Assembly (NCBI RefSeq): GCF_000378405.1
Contig: NZ_KB899636.1
Coordinates: forward strand, 1,430,209-1,494,208
Origin: Succinimonas amylolytica DSM 2873
GTDB lineage: Bacteria > Pseudomonadota > Gammaproteobacteria > Enterobacterales > Succinivibrionaceae
Reading direction: 5' to 3'
DNA: 64,000 nt
Below, in pieces: positions 17,751 through 26,978 of the stretch; the stretch's first letter is position 1, and each line of letters begins with the position of its first letter. A program made the translations under genes and the position numbers. Under the pieces are notes generated by a model. It was not told the DNA's origin, ran no database searches, and worked only from the letters and a program-made list of their open reading frames with translations.

Positions 17751-19318
17751 TGACAGTCCCTCCTCCTGATTTTCTGAAAGAGCTGCTCAGCAGTGAAAGA
17801 AGCTGCGTTCCGGCGTTTTTCAGGGATAATGCAGTCCTTTCTCTGGAACAGGTATTTGCGACCTCCTGGGATATTGCGGCGCGGCTTCCGGAATTGTTTG
17901 CCGGGCAGCCGGTGATTCTGGCACTGGATGATTCCTCGGAGCTTCTGGCGGGGATGCTGGCCGTCTGGGTCAGAGGGGGTGTTCCCTTTACACCCTGCGG
18001 CTTGCGGGAGGCGGGACTGAGAAAGGCTGCGGCTTACAGCAGTATCGCTGTCGGCAGGCAATCAGTTTTGCAGGAAAATGAGGTATCTTCCGGATTTCGG
18101 AGCAGTGTGCGGTTTATAGATGTTTCGGAATTTTCTGAAAGTCCGGATTATTCGGAGGTTTCTCTGGCGGAGAAACGCCGGGATTTTCGGAGACGTCTTG
18201 AGAAGCTTGCGGCCCAGAATTCGTCCCGGCTGGAATTTGTGCAGATGACTTCGGGATCCACGGGGGAACCCAAGATTGTCGGCCGCACGCTGAACGGTCT
18301 AATGAAGGAGGTGGCGGCTCTCGATTCTCTCGGGATTATCGGAAAAGATAATGTTTCTCTTTGCGTCGCCACGGTGCCGAACTATCATGCCTATGGGATT
18401 ATGTTCCGGTTCTTTTTTCCGTTGGTTGCGGGAATTCCGGTTTATGACGCCATGATCCGCTATGAGGAACAGTTTGCTGTTCCCGCAGGTTGGGGACGTT
18501 CCTTTATGACGGTGGTAAATCCGGGATTCCTTAAGAGACTGGGCTCTTCCGGAAGCATTTCCGGATGCCGGCTTCTTATTTCTGCCGGAGGCCGTCTTTC
18601 GGATCATGCGCGGACACAGGGACAGTCGTTTTTCGGGAGTGATATTCTGGAGATTTTCGGCAGTACTGAAACTGGAGCCATGGCCTGGCGCTATACCGGA
18701 AATGCCGATGATTATGTGTGGCGTCCGGTTCCCGGAAATCACTTTTATGTTGCTTCCGGGGGACTTTCGGAAAGCGGCGGCAGAATTCCTCTGTCTGTAT
18801 CCGGAGAGGGGGTGTTTCTGTATGCCTCGGCGTATCTTGAAAATGCGGGACTTTCTGGGGTCCGGGACGGCTGTGAGATTCCGGTATTTGCTCCTGGCGA
18901 TGAAGTGAGTCTTTCTGAAAATGGCGGCCTGACCATTCTGGGGCGGAGCGGCCGTTTAATCAAGGTTGAGGACAACCGGGTGTCCCTGGATCAGGTGGAA
19001 GCCTGCTTTGCCTTTATTCCGGAGATTGCCGATGCCGCGGTTATTCCTTATGAACGAGAAGGACGTGAAGGCACGCAGGCATTCATAGTGCTGAATTCCC
19101 GTGGGCAGTCCCTGCTACGTGCCACAAGTCCGGGGAGAATGATGATCGGGTTTCGGAATATTCTCAGGAAGCACATGCTGCCTCTGGCGGTTCCGCGCAA
19201 GTTTATTATTCTGGCGGAAATTCCGGTTAATGCCAATGGCAAGACCGATTACCGGAAGCTTGTCCGGATGGCTGCGGAGCATAGTACTGCCAGGACTTCG
19301 GAATCTGGAAAACAGTGA
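17750..19318 (+). CDS. apeH: AMP-binding acyl/aryl-ACP synthetase (ApeH-like)
   Basis: Adenylating enzyme of the ANL superfamily, 522 residues, expected to activate the aromatic starter acid and load it onto an aryl-polyene carrier protein. Visible motifs are the P-loop QMTSGSTGEPK (about residues 163-173), FGSTETGAMAWR, GRSGRLIKVEDNRVSL and the C-terminal lysine in NANGKTDYRKL. The ATG at 17750 overlaps the carrier stop; an in-frame start at 17660 would lie inside that gene and is rejected. In characterised aryl-polyene pathways the starter is 4-hydroxybenzoate or a derivative. Confidence 0.88.
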   Translation: MTVPPPDFLKELLSSERSCVPAFFRDNAVLSLEQVFATSWDIAARLPELFAGQPVILALDDSSELLAGMLAVWVRGGVPFTPCGLREAGLRKAAAYSSIAVGRQSVLQENEVSSGFRSSVRFIDVSEFSESPDYSEVSLAEKRRDFRRRLEKLAAQNSSRLEFVQMTSGSTGEPKIVGRTLNGLMKEVAALDSLGIIGKDNVSLCVATVPNYHAYGIMFRFFFPLVAGIPVYDAMIRYEEQFAVPAGWGRSFMTVVNPGFLKRLGSSGSISGCRLLISAGGRLSDHARTQGQSFFGSDILEIFGSTETGAMAWRYTGNADDYVWRPVPGNHFYVASGGLSESGGRIPLSVSGEGVFLYASAYLENAGLSGVRDGCEIPVFAPGDEVSLSENGGLTILGRSGRLIKVEDNRVSLDQVEACFAFIPEIADAAVIPYEREGREGTQAFIVLNSRGQSLLRATSPGRMMIGFRNILRKHMLPLAVPRKFIILAEIPVNANGKTDYRKLVRMAAEHSTARTSESGKQ

Positions 19319-19327
19319 GGTGCTGTT

Positions 19328-19756
19328 ATGCGTAAAACCGGGGATTTCAGCCGTACAACTCAGGAGCTTCTTGAAAATGCCGTTCCGGACGGTGTCATAA
19401 AATCCCCAGGCGGTAGCAGCACCTTATCTCTGGGCTGCCGTATTCCACCTGATATGGTCTGGTTTCAGGGCCATTTTGCGGCTTATCCCGTTTATCCAGG
19501 GGTAGCTGAGCTGGATCTGGTGCTGAAAAGTCTGAAGCATTTTTTTGGTTTCGACTATGAACATTTTGTACTGGAAATTCCGCAGATTAAATTCCCGAGA
19601 CCTGTGCTGCCGTGTTCTGATATTATGCTGACGGTTACCTGGAATGAGCCGGCACTTAAATGTGAGTTTCGGATCGTGTCCCAGGACGGCAGGGCAGAAC
19701 CTGCGGATCTTCATGCCGCAGGAAAGCTGTGCTTTCGGAAGCCGGTGCGGGGCTGA
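19328..19756 (+). CDS. apeI: 3-hydroxyacyl-ACP dehydratase, FabZ-like hotdog (ApeI-like)
   Basis: A 142-residue hotdog-fold dehydratase. FQGHFAAYPVYPGVAELD contains the FabZ-type catalytic-site pattern GHF followed by P-V-x-PGV. It removes water from 3-hydroxyacyl-ACP intermediates during polyene chain growth. It starts 9 bp after the ligase stop with GAGGTG as ribosome binding site. In aryl-polyene clusters two different dehydratases occur; the second is at 28.1 kb. Confidence 0.85.
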   Translation: MRKTGDFSRTTQELLENAVPDGVIKSPGGSSTLSLGCRIPPDMVWFQGHFAAYPVYPGVAELDLVLKSLKHFFGFDYEHFVLEIPQIKFPRPVLPCSDIMLTVTWNEPALKCEFRIVSQDGRAEPADLHAAGKLCFRKPVRG

Positions 19757-19848
19757 TATCCCGCAGGCTTTGGTGAATAATGCGGGAGTTTGTCTGATTT
19801 TGACTGAATATCATTGCCGGGAACCAGTCATGAGCGGAGCAGGAAAGG

Positions 19849-20958
19849 ATGTCTGAAATTAAAACCGAAAATGATGCGGCTGTAGACAGCGGGCACAAGG
19901 AAGCGGAGATCGGAATCAGGGAGACTGAAGAGGCCTCATGGCGGAAGGAATCCGAGAAAACCTCCGTCCTTGGCATCAAAATTGTTCTCAAAATCTATGA
20001 CATTTTCGGAAAGCGGGTTTCTTTAATTCTGGTCTGGTTTATCTCGCTATGGATTTGGATATTTTCTCCGGAACTTCGGAAAAGCTCCCGGATCTATCTT
20101 GATCGGGTAAGCACCTTTGCAGCCTCCCGGGGGATCTGTCTCGGACGTCTCTCCACAAGACGTCATGTGTACCGGGTGGCGGAAAATTTTTTCGAGCGGC
20201 TGCTAACCTGGAAGGGGGTGATAACAGCGGAGCGGCTTAATTCCGAAAATCATGATCATGAAAGGATGCTGGCCCGGGCCCGGGAACCAGATGGAGCAAT
20301 CCTTATCGGGGCTCATGTGGGAAATTCCGAAATGCTGCGAGGAATGAATTCTTCCTGTTCCCGTAAAAAGGTCAGCTCTTTCATGTATGCCCGGCAGTTT
20401 CCCCGCTTTATGGAGTGTATCAGGACTCTGAATGCCGAGAGCGGTCTCAACATTATTATGCCGGAGGAGATTACACCGGCAACTGGTATTTATCTTGGCG
20501 AGAAGCTGGATGCGGGGGAGTGGATCTTTATTATGGGAGATCGGCTTCTGGATGGAGATACCCGTTCCTGCGAAGTAGAGTTTCTTGGGAGAAAAGCCCG
20601 TTTTCCTCTGGGCCCCTGGCTATTGGCGGGCATTTTCAAAAAGCCGGTATATACCGTCCATGCGGTAAAGATCAACGGGGCCTATCAGCTGTTTTTCCGG
20701 GAAGTGGGGGAAGTGCGCTTTTCCCGTAAAAACCGGGAGCAGGATCTGCGAAGCTATGTGGAGAGCTATGCCCGTTTTCTGGAGGAGCTCCTGTTACAGG
20801 CTCCGTACGAATGGTTTAACTTTTTTGATTTCTGGGAGGAATATGAGACACTGGAGCAGTCTTCCGGAAAGAAAGTCTCAAAACATGGCCGGGGATCTGG
20901 CGAAGGGGGCGGGAAACCCGGTGATGAATCTGCTGATGCAGCCACAAAGAGGATTTAA
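19849..20958 (+). CDS. LpxL/HtrB-like acyltransferase of the aryl-polyene cluster (ApeK-like)
   Basis: A 369-residue protein with a charged N-terminus, a membrane segment at about residues 60-80 and a lysophospholipid-acyltransferase-like core. The motif LIGAHVGNSEMLRG carries the H and E of the HxxxxE catalytic pair typical of lipid A late acyltransferases. GEWIFIMGDRL follows. In related clusters a protein of this type sits between the dehydratase and the LolA-like gene. Here those two are separated by three unrelated genes. Its stop overlaps the end of the convergent S66 peptidase gene by 4 bp. Confidence 0.78.
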   Translation: MSEIKTENDAAVDSGHKEAEIGIRETEEASWRKESEKTSVLGIKIVLKIYDIFGKRVSLILVWFISLWIWIFSPELRKSSRIYLDRVSTFAASRGICLGRLSTRRHVYRVAENFFERLLTWKGVITAERLNSENHDHERMLARAREPDGAILIGAHVGNSEMLRGMNSSCSRKKVSSFMYARQFPRFMECIRTLNAESGLNIIMPEEITPATGIYLGEKLDAGEWIFIMGDRLLDGDTRSCEVEFLGRKARFPLGPWLLAGIFKKPVYTVHAVKINGAYQLFFREVGEVRFSRKNREQDLRSYVESYARFLEELLLQAPYEWFNFFDFWEEYETLEQSSGKKVSKHGRGSGEGGGKPGDESADAATKRI

Positions 20959-21833
20959 ATTCTGAAGCAGTGCGATCCTTCAAACACATATTCCCGCCCG
21001 ATCATAATCCCCCGGGCATTATGGTAATGCCCGATTTCCGGGGTTTCCCAGACAGGAAGATCCCCCGGGATAAATGGTGCCAGGAGATCCGAAACCACGA
21101 TTCCGGGATGCTTTTCCTGAAGCTCGGTAAATGTTCCCAGCACTATTCCCGCAATTCTTCCGGTGATTCCCAGAATCTTCAGGGAGGCAAAGCCGCTGAT
21201 AATTCTTTCCGGGCCGCCACCCAGAGATTCCAGTACCAGAATTTTACCGTCCGGATTCGGCATGAACGGAGTTCCCGAAAGCTTCAGGAAGCACCGGAGG
21301 TTTCCGCCGATAACGATTCCCTGCATACGATTATGTTTTCGGAATCTTCCTTCCGGAGTGACCAGAGACGCCCGGGAATCCGGATTTTTAAGAAAATCAA
21401 TAAGCTCCGTCAGTCTGAGTCCGGAGTGGTCCATTAACGCATGGAGCGCCTGATAAAGTACTCCGGAGCTTCCTCCGGCAGCGAAGAAGGCATTGAGAAG
21501 CACTGTAAGATCGCTGTATCCCGTGAAAATAGTATTTCTGCCGGGAAAGATCAGATTCTCGGGATGCAGAAGGAGCTCGTTAGCTGTATCTCCGCCGGAG
21601 ATATCTATGATGAATTTAAGATTCGGGTAACTGAGGATCTCCGCCATGTCACGGGCCTTTAGCTCCGGAGAAGGGGTTTGGGGAATTCTTTCAGAAAGAG
21701 TTTTCCCGGTAATCACGTGAAAGCCGTTTTTTTCTAGAACGGCTTTCAGGGCGGCAAGCAGTTTCAGCTTTTCCGGGTGAGGAGCATCGGAGAAGCCGGT
21801 AATGGCAATATAGTCTGTCATGGTGTTTATCAT
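20955..21833 (-). CDS. S66-family LD-carboxypeptidase (LdcA/MccF-like)
   Basis: A 292-residue serine peptidase of family S66, whose members cleave L,D-bonds in recycled murein peptides or inactivate microcin C-type compounds. The nucleophilic serine is in FTGYSDLTVLL. GGNLRCFLKLSGTPFMPN, LVLESLGGG and the C-terminal WETPEIGHYHN supply the family's Gly-rich, Glu and His elements. There is no signal peptide, so it is cytoplasmic. A second ATG four codons downstream is possible. It stands reversed inside the aryl-polyene cluster and appears to be part of an inserted block. Confidence 0.85.
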   Translation of the reverse strand: MINTMTDYIAITGFSDAPHPEKLKLLAALKAVLEKNGFHVITGKTLSERIPQTPSPELKARDMAEILSYPNLKFIIDISGGDTANELLLHPENLIFPGRNTIFTGYSDLTVLLNAFFAAGGSSGVLYQALHALMDHSGLRLTELIDFLKNPDSRASLVTPEGRFRKHNRMQGIVIGGNLRCFLKLSGTPFMPNPDGKILVLESLGGGPERIISGFASLKILGITGRIAGIVLGTFTELQEKHPGIVVSDLLAPFIPGDLPVWETPEIGHYHNARGIMIGREYVFEGSHCFRI

Positions 21834-22057
21834 AGCGGTTTTTGCTGTCCTGCCGGCTGTGTTGCACAGCAGACAGTATTTATTTTGAGGACAATGGGAA
21901 GCTGTTTTTTAAGGAAGTTTATGGAATACCTTTAGTACAGTCAATGCCTGAAAAATGGCTGGCCGTTATACTGGGGCTTATATATCTGCTACATTCCGAG
22001 TCTCTGTCAGCCGTTTATCAGTCCAGGGAATCGAATTTAACTATCAGGAGGATTTCT

Positions 22058-22570
22058 GTGATCTACTTTACCAGCGATCTTCATTTTGGACACCGGGGCA
22101 TCATTGATATGAAAAAACGGCCGTTTCGGAATGTGGATGAAATGAATCACTGTCTGCTTGCGAATTTCAATGCCGTGGTGCATCGGAATGACACTGTGTA
22201 TATTTTGGGAGATCTATGCCACCATATGACAGTTGATGCCGCGAATGCGATTATATCCAGAATGAACGGCCGAAAGTATCTCCTTAAGGGCAATCATGAC
22301 AAGAACTATAACCCGGATCTTTTTTGCGAGATCCGGGATCTTATGACGCTATCCTACAATGGTCAGGAATTTACCCTGATGCATTATCCGATGCTGTCAT
22401 GGCCCAAAATTCATCAGGGAGGCATTCACCTTCACGGACACATTCATGAATCCGCAGAGTACAATCTTAAAAACCGTGCAGAAGGCATTAGACGCTATGA
22501 TGTCGGTGTTGATGCCAACTTTTTCTGCCCGGTGTCCGTAAAAAGCATCAGCGAATTTTTCGGGGGGTAG
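22058..22570 (+). CDS. Calcineurin-like metallophosphoesterase
   Basis: A 170-residue metallophosphoesterase. All family blocks are present: SDLHFGH (Asp, His), LGDL, LKGNHD, LMHYP and LHGHIH. The start is a GTG at 22058 with AGGAGG at 22047-22052; frames that extend upstream have no such site. Proteins of this small type act on phosphodiesters or nucleotides in the cytoplasm, but the substrate cannot be read. It lies between two oppositely oriented genes in the inserted block. Confidence 0.85.
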   Translation: MIYFTSDLHFGHRGIIDMKKRPFRNVDEMNHCLLANFNAVVHRNDTVYILGDLCHHMTVDAANAIISRMNGRKYLLKGNHDKNYNPDLFCEIRDLMTLSYNGQEFTLMHYPMLSWPKIHQGGIHLHGHIHESAEYNLKNRAEGIRRYDVGVDANFFCPVSVKSISEFFGG

Positions 22571-22620
22571 TGCGGTGCTGCTGTGTTAGGGATGGAGTCT
22601 GGTGCCGGGGGCTCCCGTTA

Positions 22621-23511
22621 TTATGCTTTCTCCCTCAGCAGTGCCTTGCAGGGGGTAATACGCCCCGAAATCCGGTCTTCGATCATGCCGGCGGCCTTCA
22701 GCACGCTGTCAAGGCTGATGGGCGGTATAGTATTGTTGCTGTCCAGATAGCTGTGAAGATATGATTCCGACCGGCTGTCAATCCCCATTCTCGCGCAGAC
22801 AATCCAGGATACACATTCCGCTTCAAATTCCTCAATGTTTTTGTCATGCGAGTTACGGGATTTCCATCTTGAGGGATCCGGTGTGCCGAGGTGTCCGCAG
22901 TAGAGATGTCCCAACTCGTGGAGCACAGTGGCAAAAGTTTCCACAACACCCAGATTGCGGTTGACAATAAGATTGTACTTTACCAGCACTTCCTTGTTAT
23001 TTCCGTATATCTGGTATTTCCTTGCATGCGTAGAAGCCAGCTGAATTGATCCGGCTCTGCAGGATCCGTTGTCAGCTTCATGGAAGGAAATCCCGTCGGC
23101 CGGAAGATTGAAAAGCAGCTTTGATAAGGCATCCTTGCAGGCTAGTGCATGTTCCGGGGCTGGAATTTTAAACGGGTTAAGCAGTTGTTCCGGGAATGGG
23201 CGGTCTCCTTCGGTATCCTGTACCTCAAACACGAACTGTATGGGACGGAATGGCTTCAGAATCAGCAGCGGGCGGGCTCCTGGCCTGACAGTGCGTCCGA
23301 ATTTTTGAAGCCAGTCTTTTGCTGTGGCGACGTAGGCACTTCCGGGCCGCTGGATGTGAATCAGCATAGCGTTGTAAGGCGCCAGATTTCCGAATCTTTT
23401 TACAAACTGCAAAAGGTCCTGAAATTCATTGCTTTCGCGATAGGTTCCCACCCGCTGGAACAGCAGATCAAGCTCCCCGGGACGATCGTTTTGCTTAGTA
23501 TTTTCTTCCAT
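22621..23511 (-). CDS. ImmA/IrrE-like zinc metallopeptidase domain protein
   Basis: A 296-residue protein whose central part has a zinc-peptidase HExxH (TVLHELGHLYCGH) with a downstream glutamate in EFEAECVSW. This is the ImmA/IrrE (DUF955) arrangement. The N-terminal 120 residues (FGNLAPYNAMLIHIQRPGSAYVATAKDW) resemble the N-terminal region of ArdC-type proteins. The ATG at 23511 has a perfect AGGAGG upstream; longer versions are not supported. ImmA/IrrE peptidases cleave repressors or act with toxin-like systems, but no repressor gene is adjacent. Its presence suggests mobile-element ancestry for this block. Confidence 0.75.
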   Translation of the reverse strand: MEENTKQNDRPGELDLLFQRVGTYRESNEFQDLLQFVKRFGNLAPYNAMLIHIQRPGSAYVATAKDWLQKFGRTVRPGARPLLILKPFRPIQFVFEVQDTEGDRPFPEQLLNPFKIPAPEHALACKDALSKLLFNLPADGISFHEADNGSCRAGSIQLASTHARKYQIYGNNKEVLVKYNLIVNRNLGVVETFATVLHELGHLYCGHLGTPDPSRWKSRNSHDKNIEEFEAECVSWIVCARMGIDSRSESYLHSYLDSNNTIPPISLDSVLKAAGMIEDRISGRITPCKALLREKA

Positions 23512-23586
23512 CTTCTGAAACCTCCTGTTGTTAAAACAGAATCTGAAGATTCTGTAATGTTTAGTCATTGTATAATAGTATAGCAT

Positions 23587-23946
23587 AATATTTAATAGGT
23601 GGTATATATTATATAATGATTTTTTGGAACGGTTTTGCGACTTCTTTCGAAAAATGATAATTTTTTCTGGAATCTGATAGTGGTTCCGGAGCGGAATGTC
23701 CGAAAGGGGGAACTGTGCATTGTTTCCGGGAACAGGATCCGGGCTCGTCCCAGTTTTACAGCGGAGGATTTAATAATTCCGATACCTGATTTGCCGTCGA
23801 TGTTTTAAAATGCGCGGTATACGGGAGTTCTGGACGGGAGCAGAAAAGCCTCTGGAAATTCGGGGACAGCTTTCAGGACAATTTCATCAGTATTGGAATT
23901 TGAAAACGGAATTCATGAAAATGATTGTGAAAATGGAGGAAAAACC
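23587..23946. other. AT-rich intergenic region
   Basis: About 350 bases between the peptidase gene (reading left) and the LolA-like gene (reading right). The left third is very AT-rich and probably holds the peptidase promoter. No RNA or repeat is recognised. Confidence 0.4.
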
Positions 23947-24678
23947 GTGAAAGCAGTGCCGGAAAAGTCAGATTCCCGGATGCGGTGTTGTAAAAGAGGG
24001 GCTGGAAGTTCTGTTTTGTTCAGTCGTCTGGCCGCCATTTTCATGCCGGTCCTGTTCCTGCTTTATGGAACATATTCCAGCACGGCTTCGGCAACCGCCG
24101 GAAATGCGGCACCGGTTTCTGATTCTCTCCGGGAGCTTTTCCGGGACGCCGCGCCCCATAAGGCTTTTTTTACACTGGAGAAGTACCTTTCAGGGCCGAA
24201 CCGTACTGTGTTTTCCGAAGGCAGTGTGCTGGTATTTCCCGGCGCGGGAATCTGCTGGATGGCCGAAAAGCCCCGGAAGCAGCTGTGGCTTATTACAGCT
24301 TCGGGGATTTCCGACCCCGACCGTTACCGGGTTCCAGAATCTGCCCGCGGCGAAAGACCCCATCCCTTTTTCTCGAAAACCATGCAGGCCTTTACTGAAC
24401 TTATCTCCGGACGTGCAGCAGATCTGGAAGGCGGGTATGATCTTTCTCTCTCTCCCGGAGGAGATTCTTCAGAAACTGTTCTTAGGCTGCTGCCGCGGGA
24501 TCCCGGAGTTTCCCGGGTTATCGGGGAAATCGTGTTAACAGTCGCGGATTCCCGGATTTCCGGCATCAGTATTGCGGAAACCGGGGGCGGCCATACCCGA
24601 ATAAGATTTATGCCTGCGGAAGATCATTCCGGTTTTGATCCCGCTTCCGGGCTGGAAGCTATGTGTCATGATCGCTGA
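23947..24678 (+). CDS. LolA-like outer-membrane lipoprotein carrier-type protein of the aryl-polyene cluster
   Basis: A 243-residue exported protein. After a basic N-terminus, a hydrophobic segment (about residues 27-45) ending in ATA-like residues is a probable signal peptide. The mature part is beta-rich (FFTLEKYLSG, GICWMAEKPRKQLWLIT, GEIVLTVADSRISGISIAET), as expected of the LolA-like proteins found in aryl-polyene clusters (the ApeM position), thought to move the lipid-linked pigment to the outer membrane. The GTG at 23947 is preferred because GGAGGAAAAACC precedes it. The end overlaps the exporter start. Confidence 0.65.
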   Translation: MKAVPEKSDSRMRCCKRGAGSSVLFSRLAAIFMPVLFLLYGTYSSTASATAGNAAPVSDSLRELFRDAAPHKAFFTLEKYLSGPNRTVFSEGSVLVFPGAGICWMAEKPRKQLWLITASGISDPDRYRVPESARGERPHPFFSKTMQAFTELISGRAADLEGGYDLSLSPGGDSSETVLRLLPRDPGVSRVIGEIVLTVADSRISGISIAETGGGHTRIRFMPAEDHSGFDPASGLEAMCHDR

Positions 24679-26971
24679 CAGCGGAAAATCTTCCGGCTAT
24701 GTCTCCGGAAAGGGAGCCTTTATCCGGGCGCTGGCTTTTCTGGCCGGCATGCTTTTTCTCGTTCTGTCCGGACTTGCTGCTGTAATAGAAAATCCCTCCT
24801 GCATTACCTCGGATCTTGGGGCGCTGCTTCCGGATAGCGGCGTCTCTGATGACCACTGCTTTACCGGACGCATTGCCCGGGAAATCGTTATCATGGCCAG
24901 AGCGGATTCCTCCTCTGTAATTAGCAGGGAAACTCCTTTCGGGACGATACCGGATATTTTGAGCCGTTACCCGGAAATTATTGCTGACGATACAGCGGTT
25001 CTTGACAGTACTGGCAGGTACATTTTTGCTCACCGTTATCTTTATCCCCCGTATTTTAATAATGAAAATGACCTTCGGGAGGCGGTGTTCGAGGCGGTTT
25101 ACAGCCCCATTGGCGGCCTTACGGATCCGGAATTTCAGAAGGATCCCTTTCTGATAATGCGGCATTTCGCCGGAATTCCGGCCGGTAATTTCACTCAGGA
25201 TGCTTCCGGTTTTCTCAGGACGGAAAGAAACGGAGAGATTCATTATCTTCTCACCGGGAGAATAGCATCCGGAGCCAGTCTTTCACAGGAAAGGGGCGAG
25301 CGGCTTCTTGCGGAGCTTTTTGAAGAACGGGATCGTCTCCGTCACCTGGGTGTTCGTCTCAGTTTTGTATCGCCGTTTTTCTATCAGGTCCGGGCGACCG
25401 GGAATTCTGTTTCCGATATGACCCGTATTGGAGGATTTTCCGTGGCGGTACTGGCTCTGGTATTTATTGTTATTTTTCGTGGCCTTCGCGAGCTTTTGGA
25501 AACCTTGTTTTTCCTGGCGCTGTTTCTGGGCGGCGGCGTGGCTGCAGTGATTCTGATACTGGGACATGTCCATGTAATTACCCTGGGAATGGGGGCGGCC
25601 CTGGTTGGAATCTGCGCAGATTATCTCATTCATTCCCTGATGTTCCGGCGGTGCGGGGATTCTGCTGCCGGAAGAAAGCTTGCCGGCGCTCTTCTGCTGT
25701 CCGGAGCCACCAGTATTGCCGCCTATCTTATCATGACACTGACATCGCTTCTGGTTTTGCGGGAGCTAGCTCTTCTGGCGGCGGTTTCGCTTTCTCTGGC
25801 CCTGATGACAGCAATCCTAGTCGTTATTCCCTTCCGCAGCAGAAGATCTTTGGCATTTCCGGCCCGTAAGGAGTCCCAGCGGATTCGGTTCTCTATGTTT
25901 TCAGAAAGCGCTGTTCCAGGATTCCGCAGAGGAGTTTTCGGAGGTGCGGCGCTTCTTATAGGGGCGGGGCTCTGGGCTGCTTCTGGTATTGTTCCGGACG
26001 ATCGGGTATCTATGATGCAGGAACAGGATGCGGTGCTGAGCGGGATGGACCGGGATATCAGGGAGACACTTTTCAGTTCCGAAAAAACTTTCTGGTATCT
26101 GGTAACCGGACAGGATCGTGAGGAGGCGATCCGGGAATGCGAGGAACTACGGGATTACCTGCCGTCCGGACTCCGGAAGGCTGTGTATTTTCCCTGTGAT
26201 GCCGTTCCCTCCCTTAAAACCTCCCGGGACAGTCTCCGGCGTTATCGGGAGGCTCTTCCCGCTCTGGCTGCAGCTTATGACAGTGCGGGGCTTCCTCTGG
26301 ATGAACTTCCAGAAATACCGGAATCTGCGAAGCATGTGAAAGAGGAGATTCCGGACAGTATTTCCTGGATGATTTCCGAAACTGCAGTGCTGCTCAGGAC
26401 TGGAGGTGCCCCGGAAATACAGGAGGCTCTCAGAGAGGCTTTGCTTTCCTGGGGGAATGTGAAACTGCTAGACAAACAAGCACAGTGGAATAATGCTTTT
26501 CGGGATTTTAGGGTACAATTGACCGGGGTTCTGGCGGGGGCTTTTCTGACGGCTCTGGCGGTTTTAGTCCTGGTGATGCGAAAAAGAGTGTTTTCCGGCT
26601 TCCTGCTTCCGGTGCTGGGAGGTCTGTCCGGAGGTATTCTGGGGGCTGTTTTTCTGTCCGGGGGCTATTTTGGACTGTTCTCGGTTATGGCTCTGTTTAT
26701 GATTTTGGGACTGGGGGCGGATTACTGCATTTTCATGTTTTCTGCCAGTGCCGGAGATTTTCAGGCGCGCTGGCGGGCTCTTCTGGCCTCCTGGCTGACC
26801 ACGGAGGCGGCATTCGGTGCACTGGCATTTTCCGAAACCCGGGTTCTGGCTTCTTTCGGCTGCATGCTGGCTCCGGGACTTCTGGCGGTTTTTGTTCTGG
26901 CGGCCGTGCTTAATTTTCCGGAACGAAGACCGGATTTTTCTGATAGTTCCAGGGACGGGAGCGGAGGATAA
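24668..26971 (+). CDS. MMPL/RND-family exporter of the aryl-polyene cluster (ApeN-like)
   Basis: A 767-residue inner-membrane transporter with two repeats of one helix, a periplasmic loop and then five helices. The loops lie at about residues 45-250 and 430-610. Helix clusters include GMGAALVGICADYLIHSLMF and MILGLGADYCIFMFSAS, where the Asp residues match the proton-relay positions of MMPL/RND pumps. It overlaps the LolA-like gene by 11 bp (ATG at 24668 inside the previous end), so the pair likely exports the aryl-polyene lipid and hands it to the carrier. Confidence 0.85.
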   Translation: MIADSGKSSGYVSGKGAFIRALAFLAGMLFLVLSGLAAVIENPSCITSDLGALLPDSGVSDDHCFTGRIAREIVIMARADSSSVISRETPFGTIPDILSRYPEIIADDTAVLDSTGRYIFAHRYLYPPYFNNENDLREAVFEAVYSPIGGLTDPEFQKDPFLIMRHFAGIPAGNFTQDASGFLRTERNGEIHYLLTGRIASGASLSQERGERLLAELFEERDRLRHLGVRLSFVSPFFYQVRATGNSVSDMTRIGGFSVAVLALVFIVIFRGLRELLETLFFLALFLGGGVAAVILILGHVHVITLGMGAALVGICADYLIHSLMFRRCGDSAAGRKLAGALLLSGATSIAAYLIMTLTSLLVLRELALLAAVSLSLALMTAILVVIPFRSRRSLAFPARKESQRIRFSMFSESAVPGFRRGVFGGAALLIGAGLWAASGIVPDDRVSMMQEQDAVLSGMDRDIRETLFSSEKTFWYLVTGQDREEAIRECEELRDYLPSGLRKAVYFPCDAVPSLKTSRDSLRRYREALPALAAAYDSAGLPLDELPEIPESAKHVKEEIPDSISWMISETAVLLRTGGAPEIQEALREALLSWGNVKLLDKQAQWNNAFRDFRVQLTGVLAGAFLTALAVLVLVMRKRVFSGFLLPVLGGLSGGILGAVFLSGGYFGLFSVMALFMILGLGADYCIFMFSASAGDFQARWRALLASWLTTEAAFGALAFSETRVLASFGCMLAPGLLAVFVLAAVLNFPERRPDFSDSSRDGSGG

Positions 26972-26978
26972 AACTGAG

